DNA of 64,000 bases from positions 908,368 to 972,367 of the forward strand of contig NZ_VKKG01000001.1 of NCBI RefSeq assembly GCF_007197885.1, in the 5' to 3' direction. Under the pieces are notes generated by a model. That model saw only the letters and a program-made list of their open reading frames with translations. It was not told the DNA's origin and made no database searches. This document shows positions 17,845-26,155 of the stretch, piece by piece; position 1 is the stretch's first letter; each line of letters opens with the position of its first letter. A program made the translations under genes and the position numbers. This stretch comes from Tessaracoccus rhinocerotis. Lineage in GTDB: Bacteria; Actinomycetota; Actinomycetes; Propionibacteriales; Propionibacteriaceae.

Positions 17845-19029
17845 ATGTTCAGACTCGGAGGGATCGAGCAGCACTACGCCTGGGGGACCACCGATGTCAT
17901 CCCGGGACTGCTCGGGCGCGAGCCGGACGGCGAACCCTTCGCCGAGTACTGGTTCGGCGCCCATCCCTTCGGGGACTCGCCGGTCGACGGCGGCGGCACC
18001 CTCTCGGCGCGCCTGGCCCAGCAGCCCACCGAACTCCTCGGCGAGGCGACCGCGGCGTCGTTCGGGGGTCGCCTGCCGTACCTGGTCAAGTTCCTGTCCG
18101 CGGCCTCCCCGCTGAGCCTGCAGGCCCATCCGTCGCGCTCACAGGCGGAACAGGGCTACGCCCGCGAGTCGCTGCAGGGCATCCCCACGAACTCCCCGGA
18201 GCGGGCCTTCCGCGACGACTGGCCCAAGCCCGAGACGATCATCGCCCTGACCCCCTTCGAGGGACTGCTGGGCTTCCGGGAACCCACCAAGACGGCCCAG
18301 CTGTTCGAGTCGCTGGGCGTCGGCGACACCCTCGCCTCGGTGATCGGGCCCCTGCGGGAGCGCACCACCACTCCCGCGCTGCAGGAGGTCTTCCTCGATG
18401 TCCTCTCCCTGGGCGAGCGCCGACACCTGGTCGACGAGGTGCTGGGCGCCGCCGTCGGCCTGCTGGACGCGCCGGGCGAGCTCGGCGAGTTCGCCAAGAC
18501 CGCCGTCGAGCTCGACGAGCACTTCCCGGGCGACCCCGGCATCCTGGCCGCGCTCCTGCTGAACCGGTTCTCGCTGGAACCCGGACAGGCGGTCAGCCTG
18601 GAGGCCGGCGTCATGCACGCCTACCTGAAGGGCACCGGCGTTGAGGTGATGGCCAACTCCGACAACGTCCTGCGCGGGGGCCTGACCCGCAAGCACATCG
18701 ACGTCGACGCCCTGCTGCACGTCGTGAAGTTCGAGCCCACCGAGGTCAGGGTGCTCACCTCCGACGGGGTCGACGGCCTGTACCTGTTCCCCTCCAACGT
18801 CGAGGAGTTCGAGGTCTGGCTGGTGCAACCCATCGCCCAGGGCCGCGCCGTGGAGGTGCCCCGCGCCGACTCGGGCCGCATCCTGGTGGTCGCCGAGGGG
18901 GACTTCCTCCTCGAGGGCGACGGCGAGCCGATCCGGCTGCGCTGCGGCGAGGCGGTGTTCGTGCCCGCCGGCGAACAGGTGCACGCCAGCGGCCAGGGCC
19001 AGCTGTTCACCGTCGCCTCCGGCGTCTGA
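17845..19029 (+). CDS. manA: Mannose-6-phosphate isomerase, class I
   Basis: Zinc enzyme interconverting mannose 6-phosphate and fructose 6-phosphate, supplying GDP-mannose for cell-envelope glycans. The 394-residue protein matches type I PMIs: zinc-site QAHPS (about residue 95), EPTKTAQLFE, then EAGVMHAYLKGTGVEVMANSDNVLRGGLTRKHIDVDALL containing the His ligand and the catalytic Arg. A C-terminal cupin half follows. GGAGG 3 nt before ATG 17845 is a close but usable ribosome-binding site. Followed by tRNA-Thr. Confidence 0.95.
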   Translation: MFRLGGIEQHYAWGTTDVIPGLLGREPDGEPFAEYWFGAHPFGDSPVDGGGTLSARLAQQPTELLGEATAASFGGRLPYLVKFLSAASPLSLQAHPSRSQAEQGYARESLQGIPTNSPERAFRDDWPKPETIIALTPFEGLLGFREPTKTAQLFESLGVGDTLASVIGPLRERTTTPALQEVFLDVLSLGERRHLVDEVLGAAVGLLDAPGELGEFAKTAVELDEHFPGDPGILAALLLNRFSLEPGQAVSLEAGVMHAYLKGTGVEVMANSDNVLRGGLTRKHIDVDALLHVVKFEPTEVRVLTSDGVDGLYLFPSNVEEFEVWLVQPIAQGRAVEVPRADSGRILVVAEGDFLLEGDGEPIRLRCGEAVFVPAGEQVHASGQGQLFTVASGV

Positions 19030-19087
19030 GGCCCCGGTTTTTCCATATCCGGCGCAGTTTGGGCACAATTGACGACGCTGCACCAGC

Positions 19088-19163
19088 GCCTCCGTAGCTC
19101 AGCGGCCAGAGCGCTCGCCTTGTAAGCGAGTGGTCGAGGGTTCGACTCCCTCCGGAGGCTCCA
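19088..19163 (+). tRNA. tRNA-Thr (UGU anticodon)
   Basis: Full cloverleaf: acceptor GCCTCCG pairs with CGGAGGC (19153-19159), D stem GCTC/GAGC, anticodon stem CTCGC/GCGAG with loop CTTGTAA giving anticodon TGT at 19121-19123, T stem GAGGG/CCCTC with TTCGACT loop. The discriminator base is U and CCA is encoded (19161-19163). The anticodon reads ACA (threonine), a codon seldom used in this GC-rich window. Confidence 0.96.
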
Positions 19164-19177
19164 CCACAATGGGAGGC

Positions 19178-19786
19178 ATGACTCCCGAACCAGGCAAGTG
19201 GTCCCGCATGATCGCGGTGGACCCCGAGCACTCCCACCGCTACGTCCAGCGCTTCCGGATGATGGCCCGGGCGGGCCATGACCTGGTGGGCGAGGCCCGC
19301 ACGGTCCACGCGATGCTCTCCCCGAACTCGCGGGTCCTGGACGCCGGTTGCGGGCCGGGCCGGCACGCTGAGCACCTGCACTCACTGGGCCACCGGGTGG
19401 TGGGCGTCGACGTCGACCCCGTGCTGATCGCCGCGGCGAAGGACGAGCACCCCGGCCCCGAGTACGTGGTGCAGGACCTGGCGGAGCTGGACCTCCCTGC
19501 CAAGGGCATCGAGGCCGGCTTCGACGCCATCCTGTGTGCCGGCAACGTCGTCGGGTTCCTGGCGGAGAGCACCCGGGTGGACGTACTGCGCCGCATGGGC
19601 GCACACCTCGCTCCCGAGGGCCGGGCCGTCATCGGCTTCGGAGCGGGCCGGGGCTACGAGTTCGGGGAGTTCTTCGACGACGTCACCGCCGCCGGCCTCG
19701 CGGTGCAGCTGAAGCTCTCCACGTGGGACCTGCGGCCCTTCTCGCCGGACAGCACGTTCCTCGTCGCCGTCGTCGGCCGGGCCTGA
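19178..19786 (+). CDS. Class I SAM-dependent methyltransferase
   Basis: A 202-residue Rossmann-fold methyltransferase with unknown acceptor. Motif I is VLDAGCGPGRHAEHL (about 50-64), the post-I acidic end of beta-2 is VVGVDVDPVLI, and the motif II region reads FDAILCAGNVVGFL. ATG 19178 is used; a second in-frame ATG at 19169 lies just after the tRNA CCA end and is possible. CACAAT lies 7 nt upstream of 19178. The open frame extends into tRNA-Thr but those codons are not plausible protein. The TGA abuts the converging DedA stop within TGATCA. Confidence 0.85.
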   Translation: MTPEPGKWSRMIAVDPEHSHRYVQRFRMMARAGHDLVGEARTVHAMLSPNSRVLDAGCGPGRHAEHLHSLGHRVVGVDVDPVLIAAAKDEHPGPEYVVQDLAELDLPAKGIEAGFDAILCAGNVVGFLAESTRVDVLRRMGAHLAPEGRAVIGFGAGRGYEFGEFFDDVTAAGLAVQLKLSTWDLRPFSPDSTFLVAVVGRA

Positions 19787-20542
19787 TCAGCCCTGGCGCT
19801 TGGCGGCCTCGTCCCTGCGGCCCTTGATGACCGCACCGACGACGATCACCACGACCAGGCCGATGGCCACGTAGCCGGCGATCCTGGCGTACCAGTCGAG
19901 GATCTCCACGACGGGCTCGCCCAGCTGCCAGCCGAGCCAGAAGTAGAAGCACAACCACACCGTCGACGCGATGTAGTCGTAGACCAGGAAGCGCCTCAGG
20001 CTCATGTTCGCTGCGCCGGAGATGACGAAGACCACCTGCATCAACGGCAGCGGGATGGGGATGTAGGCGATGAAGAAGCCGAGCGGCCCCAGCTTCTCGG
20101 CCCAGCGCTCGGCACGGGCGTAGTTGCGGGCGGCGCGCTTGCTGCGGCCGGCCCAGACCTCGATCATCCCGCGACCCCACAGCTTGCCCGCCCACCAGTA
20201 GATCCAGTCGAACTTGAGGCTCAGGACCGAGGCCACGAGCAGCACCCACGGCCAGTGGCCCATCTGCCCCACGGAGGCGAGCGCCCCGCTGGCGGCGACG
20301 GCGGTGCGGCTGCCGGTGCCCATCGCCAGGATGTCGGGCGCGGCGGCCATCAGCCAGGCGCGCATCGGGATCAGCACCAGGCTGAAGACCCCGACGACGC
20401 CGAACCAGACCAGGCAGGCGATGTCGGCGCGACCGGGCTTGGAGTTCCAGGGCATGCCCGAGTCCTCCCACCACTCCTTCTCCTTGTCGGCCGTCGTGTC
20501 GGCGGCGGGCTCGGCCTCGGGCAGCTCAGGGGATTGGGTCAC
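19787..20542 (-). CDS. DedA/VTT-domain membrane protein
   Basis: A 251-residue integral membrane protein of the DedA (SNARE-associated/VTT) family; members are linked to lipid-carrier scrambling and membrane homeostasis. About five hydrophobic segments are seen. The conserved amphipathic VTT region includes GRGMIEVWAGRSKRAARNYARAERWAEKLGPLGFF followed by AYIPIPLPLMQVVFVISGAANMS, where family members have G-x-x-x-(F/Y)-x-R-(F/Y)-x-P. Here the usual Arg after the hydrophobic stretch is not obvious (FIAYIPIPLP), so transport function is uncertain. The N-terminal 35 residues are acidic and cytoplasmic. Confidence 0.78.
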   Translation of the reverse strand: MTQSPELPEAEPAADTTADKEKEWWEDSGMPWNSKPGRADIACLVWFGVVGVFSLVLIPMRAWLMAAAPDILAMGTGSRTAVAASGALASVGQMGHWPWVLLVASVLSLKFDWIYWWAGKLWGRGMIEVWAGRSKRAARNYARAERWAEKLGPLGFFIAYIPIPLPLMQVVFVISGAANMSLRRFLVYDYIASTVWLCFYFWLGWQLGEPVVEILDWYARIAGYVAIGLVVVIVVGAVIKGRRDEAAKRQG

Positions 20543-20702
20543 GCGTCGAATGGTACGCGGAAGCCACTATGTCTCGAAAAGATCACGTTCCGGGCACCTG
20601 CCTCGCGTCAGCACTTGCCCACCTGTAGAGTCCGGGACGGAAGAAGCACTTCCTCCACTACGGATCGTCGGGCACGTACCTGCCCGTGGAAAGGAATGTG
20701 GC

Positions 20703-21800
20703 ATGGCCACTGTTAGCTACCGCGATGCATCACGCATCTACCCGGGCTCCGATCGAGCCGCCGTCAACAAGCTCAACCTCGAGATCGAGGATGGCGAGTT
20801 CATGGTTCTCGTCGGCCCCTCCGGCTGTGGCAAGTCGACCTCCCTGCGAATGCTCGCGGGTCTCGAAGAGGTCAACGCCGGAAACATCTTCATCGGTGAC
20901 CGGGACGTCACCGACCTGCCTCCGAAGGACCGGGACATCGCCATGGTGTTCCAGAACTACGCCCTGTACCCGCACATGACCGTTGCGGACAACATGGGCT
21001 TCGCCCTGAAGATGCAGAACGTCCCCAAGGCCGAGCGCCAGAAGCGCGTCCAGGAGGCTGCACACCTCCTCGGCCTCGAGGACTTCCTCAGCCGCAAGCC
21101 GAAGGCACTCTCCGGCGGCCAGCGCCAGCGCGTCGCCATGGGCCGCGCCATCGTGCGCCAGCCGCAGGTGTTCCTCATGGACGAGCCGCTGTCGAACCTC
21201 GACGCCAAGCTCCGCGTCTCCACCCGCACGCAGATCGCCGCCCTGCAGCGTCGTCTCGGTGTCACCACCGTCTACGTCACGCACGACCAGGTCGAGGCAA
21301 TGACCATGGGTGACCGCGTCGCGGTCCTCAAGGACGGCATCCTGCAGCAGGTCGACTCCCCGCTGGCCCTGTACGACACCCCGAACAACCTCTTCGTCGC
21401 CGGCTTCATCGGTTCGCCCGCGATGAACCTGATGATCGGCAAGGTCACCGAGGGCGGTGCCACGATCGGTGACTACACCGTCCCGGTCCCCCGCGAGACC
21501 CTGGCCAAGGCCGACGGCGACGAGACGGTCACCCTGGGCATCCGCCCGGAGACCTTCAAGATCTCCTCCACCGGCCAGGGCATCGCGCTCGACATCGCAG
21601 TGGTCGAGGAGCTCGGTGCGGACTCCTACCTGTACGGCACGCTGGCCGGCCTCTCCGAGGACGAGCTCGTCAACGCCCCGCAGATCGTGGCCCGCGTCGG
21701 CGCCCGCACCGCACCCCAGAAGGGTGAGGTCGTCCGCCTCGAGATCGATCCCGAGCACGTCCACGTGTTCAACAACACCACCGAGGATCGCATCAGCTGA
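20703..21800 (+). CDS. Multiple-sugar ABC transporter ATPase, MsiK/UgpC/MalK type (orphan)
   Basis: Cytoplasmic ATPase that energises carbohydrate ABC importers. The 365-residue protein is complete: Walker A GPSGCGKST (about 38-46), Q-loop VFQNYALYPHMTV, signature LSGGQRQRVAMGRAI, Walker B VFLMDEPLSNLD, H-loop VYVTHDQVEAMTM, then a C-terminal OB/TOBE regulatory domain from about residue 240. AAAGGA precedes ATG 20703 by 9 nt. No permease or binding-protein gene is adjacent. Stand-alone MsiK proteins of actinobacteria serve several importers at once, so the same role is inferred. A strong terminator follows. Confidence 0.93.
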   Translation: MATVSYRDASRIYPGSDRAAVNKLNLEIEDGEFMVLVGPSGCGKSTSLRMLAGLEEVNAGNIFIGDRDVTDLPPKDRDIAMVFQNYALYPHMTVADNMGFALKMQNVPKAERQKRVQEAAHLLGLEDFLSRKPKALSGGQRQRVAMGRAIVRQPQVFLMDEPLSNLDAKLRVSTRTQIAALQRRLGVTTVYVTHDQVEAMTMGDRVAVLKDGILQQVDSPLALYDTPNNLFVAGFIGSPAMNLMIGKVTEGGATIGDYTVPVPRETLAKADGDETVTLGIRPETFKISSTGQGIALDIAVVEELGADSYLYGTLAGLSEDELVNAPQIVARVGARTAPQKGEVVRLEIDPEHVHVFNNTTEDRIS

Positions 21801-21817
21801 TCCAGCTGCTCCCGAGA

Positions 21818-21845
21818 CGAAGGCCCCCGCCGGCGGGGGCCTTCG
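21818..21845. terminator. Rho-independent terminator after the MsiK-type gene
   Basis: CGAAGGCCCCCG pairs perfectly with CGGGGGCCTTCG around CCGG; a T-containing stretch (CCTTTCC) follows. Confidence 0.85.
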
Positions 21846-21924
21846 CCTTTCCTCCCCCAGTGAACGCCCGCGTCATCGCCAGTGGGTCGTTGCTACAGTG
21901 ACGGCTCGAATACCAGGAGGATGC

Positions 21925-23082
21925 ATGGCAGAACTCGGACGTTGGACCAGGGCGGCCAGGGCCGGCATGGCCCGGGACACCGGCCACGGAGCGGTGGTGC
22001 CACCGATCCACCTTTCCAGCAACTACGTGTTCTCCTCGCCCGAGTCCCCCGGGCCCTACGACTACTCCCGCTCGGGCAACCCGACGCGAGACATCCTCAA
22101 CGACGCCCTCGCCGACCTCGAGGGCGGGGCAGGCGCCACGAACGTGGCCACGGGCATGGCAGCGATCACCCTCGTCGTCGAGGCCTTGGTGCCGGTAGGC
22201 GGCCGCGTGATTCTCGCCCACGACGCCTACGGCGGCACCTGGCGGCTGTTCACCGCACTCGCCGCCAAGGGACGGTTCACGGTCGAACTGGTGGACCTGA
22301 CCGACTCGGAAGCCACCGCGGGGGCGCTGGCCGCGCCCACCGATCTCGTGTGGATCGAGACCCCGTCCAACCCCCTGCTGCGGATCACCGACATCGCGGC
22401 GGTCTCCGACCTCGGCCATCGCGCCGGGGCCCAGGTGGCCGTGGACAACACCTTCTGTTCCCCCCTCCTGCAGCAGCCGCTCGTTCTCGGGGCGGACTTC
22501 GTGATCCACTCCACCACCAAGTTCATCAACGGCCACTCCGACGTCGTGGGCGGCGTCGCGATCGCCCGCACGCAGGAGCACCACGAGCTGCTGCGCCACT
22601 GGGCCAACACCCTCGGACTCACGGCCAGCCCCTTCGACGCCTACCTCACCATGCGCGGACTGCGCACCCTGGACGCGCGGCTGCGCGTGCACCGCGAGAA
22701 CGCCGAGGCGCTGGCCGACCTGCTCGAGGCGCACCCCTCCGTCGCGGCCGTCCACTACCCCGGGCTGGCCTCGCATCCGGACCACGAGCTGGCCGGGCGC
22801 CAGATGTCCGGCCCCGGATCGGTCATCAGCCTCGAGCTGTCCGGCGGACGCCCCGCCGTGAACCGGTTCCTCGACGGGCTGCAGGTCTTCCACCTGGCCG
22901 AGTCGCTCGGTGGCGTGGAGTCCCTCGTGTGCCACCCGAAGACGATGACCCACGCCTCCATGACCCCCGCGGCGCAGGCGGCCGCCGGCATCACCGACGG
23001 GCTGCTGCGCCTGAGCGTGGGCGTGGAGGGGCGCGACGACCTGCTCGCCGTCACCCGCGAGGCGCTCGGACGCCTGGGGTGA
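21925..23082 (+). CDS. metB: Cystathionine gamma-synthase-type PLP enzyme
   Basis: PLP-dependent transsulfuration enzyme, most likely joining an activated homoserine ester with cysteine in methionine synthesis. The 385-residue protein has the Cys/Met-metabolism signatures YDYSRSGNPTRDILNDALADLEGG, IWIETPSNP-type VWIETPSNPLLRI, VDNTFCSPLLQQPLVLGADFVIHSTTKFINGHSDVVGG with the Schiff-base Lys in STTKF, and SLGGVESLVCHPKTMTHAS at the C-terminus. AGGAGG 4 nt before ATG 21925 supports the start over ATG 21921, which is out of frame. TACAGT (21894-21899) may be its -10. Cystathionine gamma-lyase is closely related, so MetB versus MetC/CGL is not certain from sequence alone. Confidence 0.85.
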   Translation: MAELGRWTRAARAGMARDTGHGAVVPPIHLSSNYVFSSPESPGPYDYSRSGNPTRDILNDALADLEGGAGATNVATGMAAITLVVEALVPVGGRVILAHDAYGGTWRLFTALAAKGRFTVELVDLTDSEATAGALAAPTDLVWIETPSNPLLRITDIAAVSDLGHRAGAQVAVDNTFCSPLLQQPLVLGADFVIHSTTKFINGHSDVVGGVAIARTQEHHELLRHWANTLGLTASPFDAYLTMRGLRTLDARLRVHRENAEALADLLEAHPSVAAVHYPGLASHPDHELAGRQMSGPGSVISLELSGGRPAVNRFLDGLQVFHLAESLGGVESLVCHPKTMTHASMTPAAQAAAGITDGLLRLSVGVEGRDDLLAVTREALGRLG

Positions 23083-23105
23083 GCGACCCGGCTCGACGCC
23101 CCCAC

Positions 23106-23111
23106 TAGACT
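23106..23111 (+). promoter_or_regulatory. Putative leaderless -10 box of DUF4032 gene
   Basis: TAGACT, 7 nt before GTG 23119, with no ribosome-binding site. Confidence 0.6.
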
Positions 23112-23118
23112 GTTCCGC

Positions 23119-24507
23119 GTGCCCAGATTCCTAGCCGCGAAACCAGACGCCGACCTGATTCGGCTGCCGTGGAACGTGCCGCTGGAGTCCTGGCCCACCG
23201 CCCACCTGGTGGCACTGCCCCGAGGCATCTCCCGCCACGTCGTCCGCTTCATCCAGGTCGGCGACGACATCCTGGCCGCCAAGGAGATCCTCGAGGAGGT
23301 GGCCGTCCACGAGTACCGGCAGCTCACCGAGCTGCGTCGGCTGGACGTGCCAGCCGTCGAACCCGTGGGCGTGGTCCTCGGGCGCAATGACTCCGAGGGC
23401 AACGTCCTCGACCCGATCCTGCTCACCCGGCACCTGCCGTTCTCGCTGCCGTACCGCGCACTGTTCTACTCCGGCGTGAAGCTGGACACCGTGAACCGGC
23501 TCCTGGACGCGATGGTGGTGCTGTTCGCACGCCTCCACCTCACGGGCTTCTACTGGGGCGACGTCTCGCTGTCCAACATCCTGTTCCGCCGCGATGCCGG
23601 AGAGTTCGCCGCCTACCTCGTGGACGCGGAGACCGGCGAGCTGCACGCCAAGCTGACCGACGGACAGCGCGCGCACGACCTCCAGATCGCCACCACCAAC
23701 CTGTTCGGCGAGTTCAGCGACCTCGAGGCCGGCGGCATGCTGGACCCGTCGCTGCAGCCGCAGTGGCTCGTCGAGACCATCGTCGACCGCTACCACTCAC
23801 TGTGGGCCGAGCTCACCGGCGTCGAGGAGTTCTCCGAGTCGGAGCTCTACCGGCTCGAGGGACGCGTGCGCCGCCTGAACGCGCTCGGCTTCGACGTCGC
23901 GGAGATCGACGTCAGCACCTCGGCCGACGGCAGCACCATCCGGATGCAGCCGAAGGTGGTCGAGGCCGGGCACCACTCGCGTCGCCTGATGCGGCTCACC
24001 GGGCTGGACGCCGAGGAGCACCAGGCACGCCGCCTGCTCAACGACATGGACACGTTCCGTGCGAAGATCCCCGGCACCATGACCGAGAGCGTGGCCGCCC
24101 ACAAGTGGCTGATGGAGGTCTTCGAACCGGCCACCTCGCGCATCCCGCCGGACCTCGCCGGCAAGCGCGACCCCGCGCAGTTCTTCCACGAACTACTGGA
24201 CTACCGCTGGTACATGTCGCAGCGGGAGAACCACGAGGTGAGCATCGTGGAGGCCGCCTCCGGCTACGTGGCCGACGTGCTGCGCACCCTGCCCGACGAG
24301 GAGATGAGCAACGTCATGCCCGTGGGGCAGGAGCTCCTCAACAAGTACGACCCCTCCCAGGGCTTCGCCGACGACGAGGAGGAGCCCCCCTACGACCCGT
24401 GGGAGGACGGCGCCAACGACCCGGAACTGCCCGTCTCGTTCGGCTTCGACATCGAGGCCCTCCGCGCCCGCGAACGGGCGAAGTCCCGGGAGCGCGATCC
24501 GGGCTGA
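23119..24507 (+). CDS. DUF4032 protein, kinase-fold-like
   Basis: A 462-residue cytoplasmic protein widespread in actinobacteria, function not established. The N-terminal half looks like a diverged protein/LPS-kinase fold: FARLHLTGFYWGDVSLSNILFRRD resembles a catalytic loop (GDVSLSN, with the Asp and Asn in the expected spacing), followed by AAYLVDAETGEL at the place of the DFG metal-binding loop, where Asp-Ala-Glu substitutes. The C-terminal half (DUF4032 proper) includes WLMEVFEPATSRIPPDLAGKRDPAQFFHELLDYRWYMSQRENHEV. The tail is acidic. GTG 23119 follows a leaderless-type TAGACT. Activity may be real or lost. Confidence 0.85.
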   Translation: MPRFLAAKPDADLIRLPWNVPLESWPTAHLVALPRGISRHVVRFIQVGDDILAAKEILEEVAVHEYRQLTELRRLDVPAVEPVGVVLGRNDSEGNVLDPILLTRHLPFSLPYRALFYSGVKLDTVNRLLDAMVVLFARLHLTGFYWGDVSLSNILFRRDAGEFAAYLVDAETGELHAKLTDGQRAHDLQIATTNLFGEFSDLEAGGMLDPSLQPQWLVETIVDRYHSLWAELTGVEEFSESELYRLEGRVRRLNALGFDVAEIDVSTSADGSTIRMQPKVVEAGHHSRRLMRLTGLDAEEHQARRLLNDMDTFRAKIPGTMTESVAAHKWLMEVFEPATSRIPPDLAGKRDPAQFFHELLDYRWYMSQRENHEVSIVEAASGYVADVLRTLPDEEMSNVMPVGQELLNKYDPSQGFADDEEEPPYDPWEDGANDPELPVSFGFDIEALRARERAKSRERDPG

Positions 24508-24547
24508 TCCCCCGCCCGAGGGGGCAGGACGCTCACGGACCACGTTG

Positions 24548-24563
24548 GTGAAAGCCCTTTCAC
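24548..24563. promoter_or_regulatory. LacI-family-type operator upstream of uxaA
   Basis: GTGAAAGCCCTTTCAC is a perfect palindrome apart from the central CC/GG symmetry axis, close to the LacI/CcpA-type TGAAAGCGCTTTCA. It lies 58-73 bp before the first gene of the hexuronate operon. Confidence 0.65.
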
Positions 24564-24594
24564 GCGTGTAGTGTTTCGTTTGGACGAGAGCAGC

Positions 24595-24611
24595 GTTTTG
24601 TTCAATGAAAC
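24595..24611. promoter_or_regulatory. Second imperfect palindrome before uxaA
   Basis: GTTTTGTTCAATGAAAC pairs at six of eight positions around the central C. It lies 10-26 nt before ATG 24621 and could be a GntR-type operator or overlap the transcription start. Confidence 0.35.
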
Positions 24612-24620
24612 GGGAGCAAC

Positions 24621-26108
24621 ATGAGCGAGATCGACGGCCTGCACATCCTCGGGCCCGGTGACGACGTCGGAGTCGTCATCCGCGAGGGCGGACCGGTGCC
24701 CGTGGGCCACAAGGTGGCGGTCCACGACGTCGCCGCCGGCTCTCCCGTGATCAAGTACGGCCACGTCATCGGCTACGCCACCCGCGACATCGCCGTCGGC
24801 GACCACGTCCACTCCCACAACCTCACCTACGGCGACCACGGTGCCCCCGAGCACGGCGCGACGGCGGCCGCACACCCACCCGAGCTGACGCTGGACGGCT
24901 CCGGCACCTTCAAGGGCATCCGCCGCTCCGACGGCAGGGTGGCCACGCGCAACGTGATCGCGATCGTGTCCACCGTCAACTGCTCGGCAACGGTCTGCCA
25001 GCGGATCGCCGACGCCGTCACCCGCGCCGGCATCCTGGAGGACTTCGACGGCATCGACGCGGTCGTACCCGTCACCCACACCAGCGGCTGCGGAATGTCG
25101 GGCGACGGGGACAACCTGCGCCGCCTGCGCCGCACCCTGGCCGGCTACGCCGGGCACGCCAACGTCGGCGGTGTCCTGGTGGTGGCGCTCGGCTGCGAGG
25201 TCAACCAGATGACGGACTTCATGGCGGACATCCCGCGCCGCGACGACCTCCACATCCTCGAACTGGGCATCCAGGACATGGGCGGCACCAGGGCCACCAT
25301 CGACGCCGGCATCCGGGCCGTCGAACAACTGGCGCGGGACATGGGTGAGGTCACCCGCGAGGACTTTCCTGTCAGCGAACTCGTGATGGGACTCAACTGC
25401 GGCGGCTCCGACGGCTGGTCCGGGATCACCGCCAACCCGGCGCTCGGCGTGGCCTCGGACATGCTGGTGGCGCGCGGCGGCAGGTCGGTGCTGGCTGAGA
25501 CGCCCGAGATCTACGGCGCGGAGGACCTGCTGCTCAACCGGGCCGTCTCGGACGGGGTGGCCCAGAAATTGCGCGACATCATCGCCCGCTGGGAGTCGGA
25601 CGTCGAGGTCACCGGGGAGTCGCTGGACAACAACCCCTCCCCCGGCAACAAGGAGGGTGGCATCACCACCATCCTGGAGAAGTCCCTCGGCGCCGTGGCG
25701 AAGGGCGGGCACTCGCCGATGGCGGCGGTCTACGAGTACGCCGAGCCGATCGACGAGCCGGGGTTCGGCTTCATGGACACCCCGGGCTACGACCCGGTGT
25801 CCGTGACCGGCCTGATCGCGGGCGGTGCCAACGTCGTCGTGTTCACCACCGGCCGCGGGTCCGCCCTCGGCTACGGCATCGTGCCGGTGGTCAAGGTCTC
25901 CACGAACTCCACGCTGTTCCGCCGGATGCCCGATGACATGGACCTCGACGCCGGCGACATCGTTGAGCAGGGCGTCCCCGTGGCCGACAAGGGCCGGGAG
26001 ATCTACGAACGCATCGTCTCGGCGGCCTCCGGCGAGCGGACCAGGAGCGAGGACCTCGGCTACGGGTCCCAGGAGTTCGTGCCTTGGCTGCTGGGCCCCG
26101 TCTTCTGA
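24621..26108 (+). CDS. uxaA: Altronate dehydratase
   Basis: Dehydrates D-altronate to 2-keto-3-deoxygluconate in hexuronate catabolism. The 495-residue protein has the two parts of full-length UxaA: an N-terminal SAF-like domain (about 1-90; VAVHDVAAGSPVIKYGHVIGYA) and the large catalytic domain with HTSGCGMSGDGDN, ALGCEVNQ, LNCGGSDGWSGITANPALG and GNKEGGITTILEKS. Conserved Cys residues suit a metal-dependent enzyme. CGGGAG 5-6 nt upstream of ATG 24621 is the ribosome-binding site. It heads a three-gene operon with an LgoD/RspB-like dehydrogenase and UxaB. Confidence 0.93.
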   Translation: MSEIDGLHILGPGDDVGVVIREGGPVPVGHKVAVHDVAAGSPVIKYGHVIGYATRDIAVGDHVHSHNLTYGDHGAPEHGATAAAHPPELTLDGSGTFKGIRRSDGRVATRNVIAIVSTVNCSATVCQRIADAVTRAGILEDFDGIDAVVPVTHTSGCGMSGDGDNLRRLRRTLAGYAGHANVGGVLVVALGCEVNQMTDFMADIPRRDDLHILELGIQDMGGTRATIDAGIRAVEQLARDMGEVTREDFPVSELVMGLNCGGSDGWSGITANPALGVASDMLVARGGRSVLAETPEIYGAEDLLLNRAVSDGVAQKLRDIIARWESDVEVTGESLDNNPSPGNKEGGITTILEKSLGAVAKGGHSPMAAVYEYAEPIDEPGFGFMDTPGYDPVSVTGLIAGGANVVVFTTGRGSALGYGIVPVVKVSTNSTLFRRMPDDMDLDAGDIVEQGVPVADKGREIYERIVSAASGERTRSEDLGYGSQEFVPWLLGPVF

Positions 26109-26155
26109 CCTGCAGCCCCTCCGACCCAGCCACCCACCCCGCCAGAAGGAACCAC

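Noticed and set aside
19130..19177. Upstream extension of the methyltransferase into tRNA-Thr
   Set aside because: The extra codons come from the anticodon arm and T arm of an intact tRNA, so translation from there is implausible.
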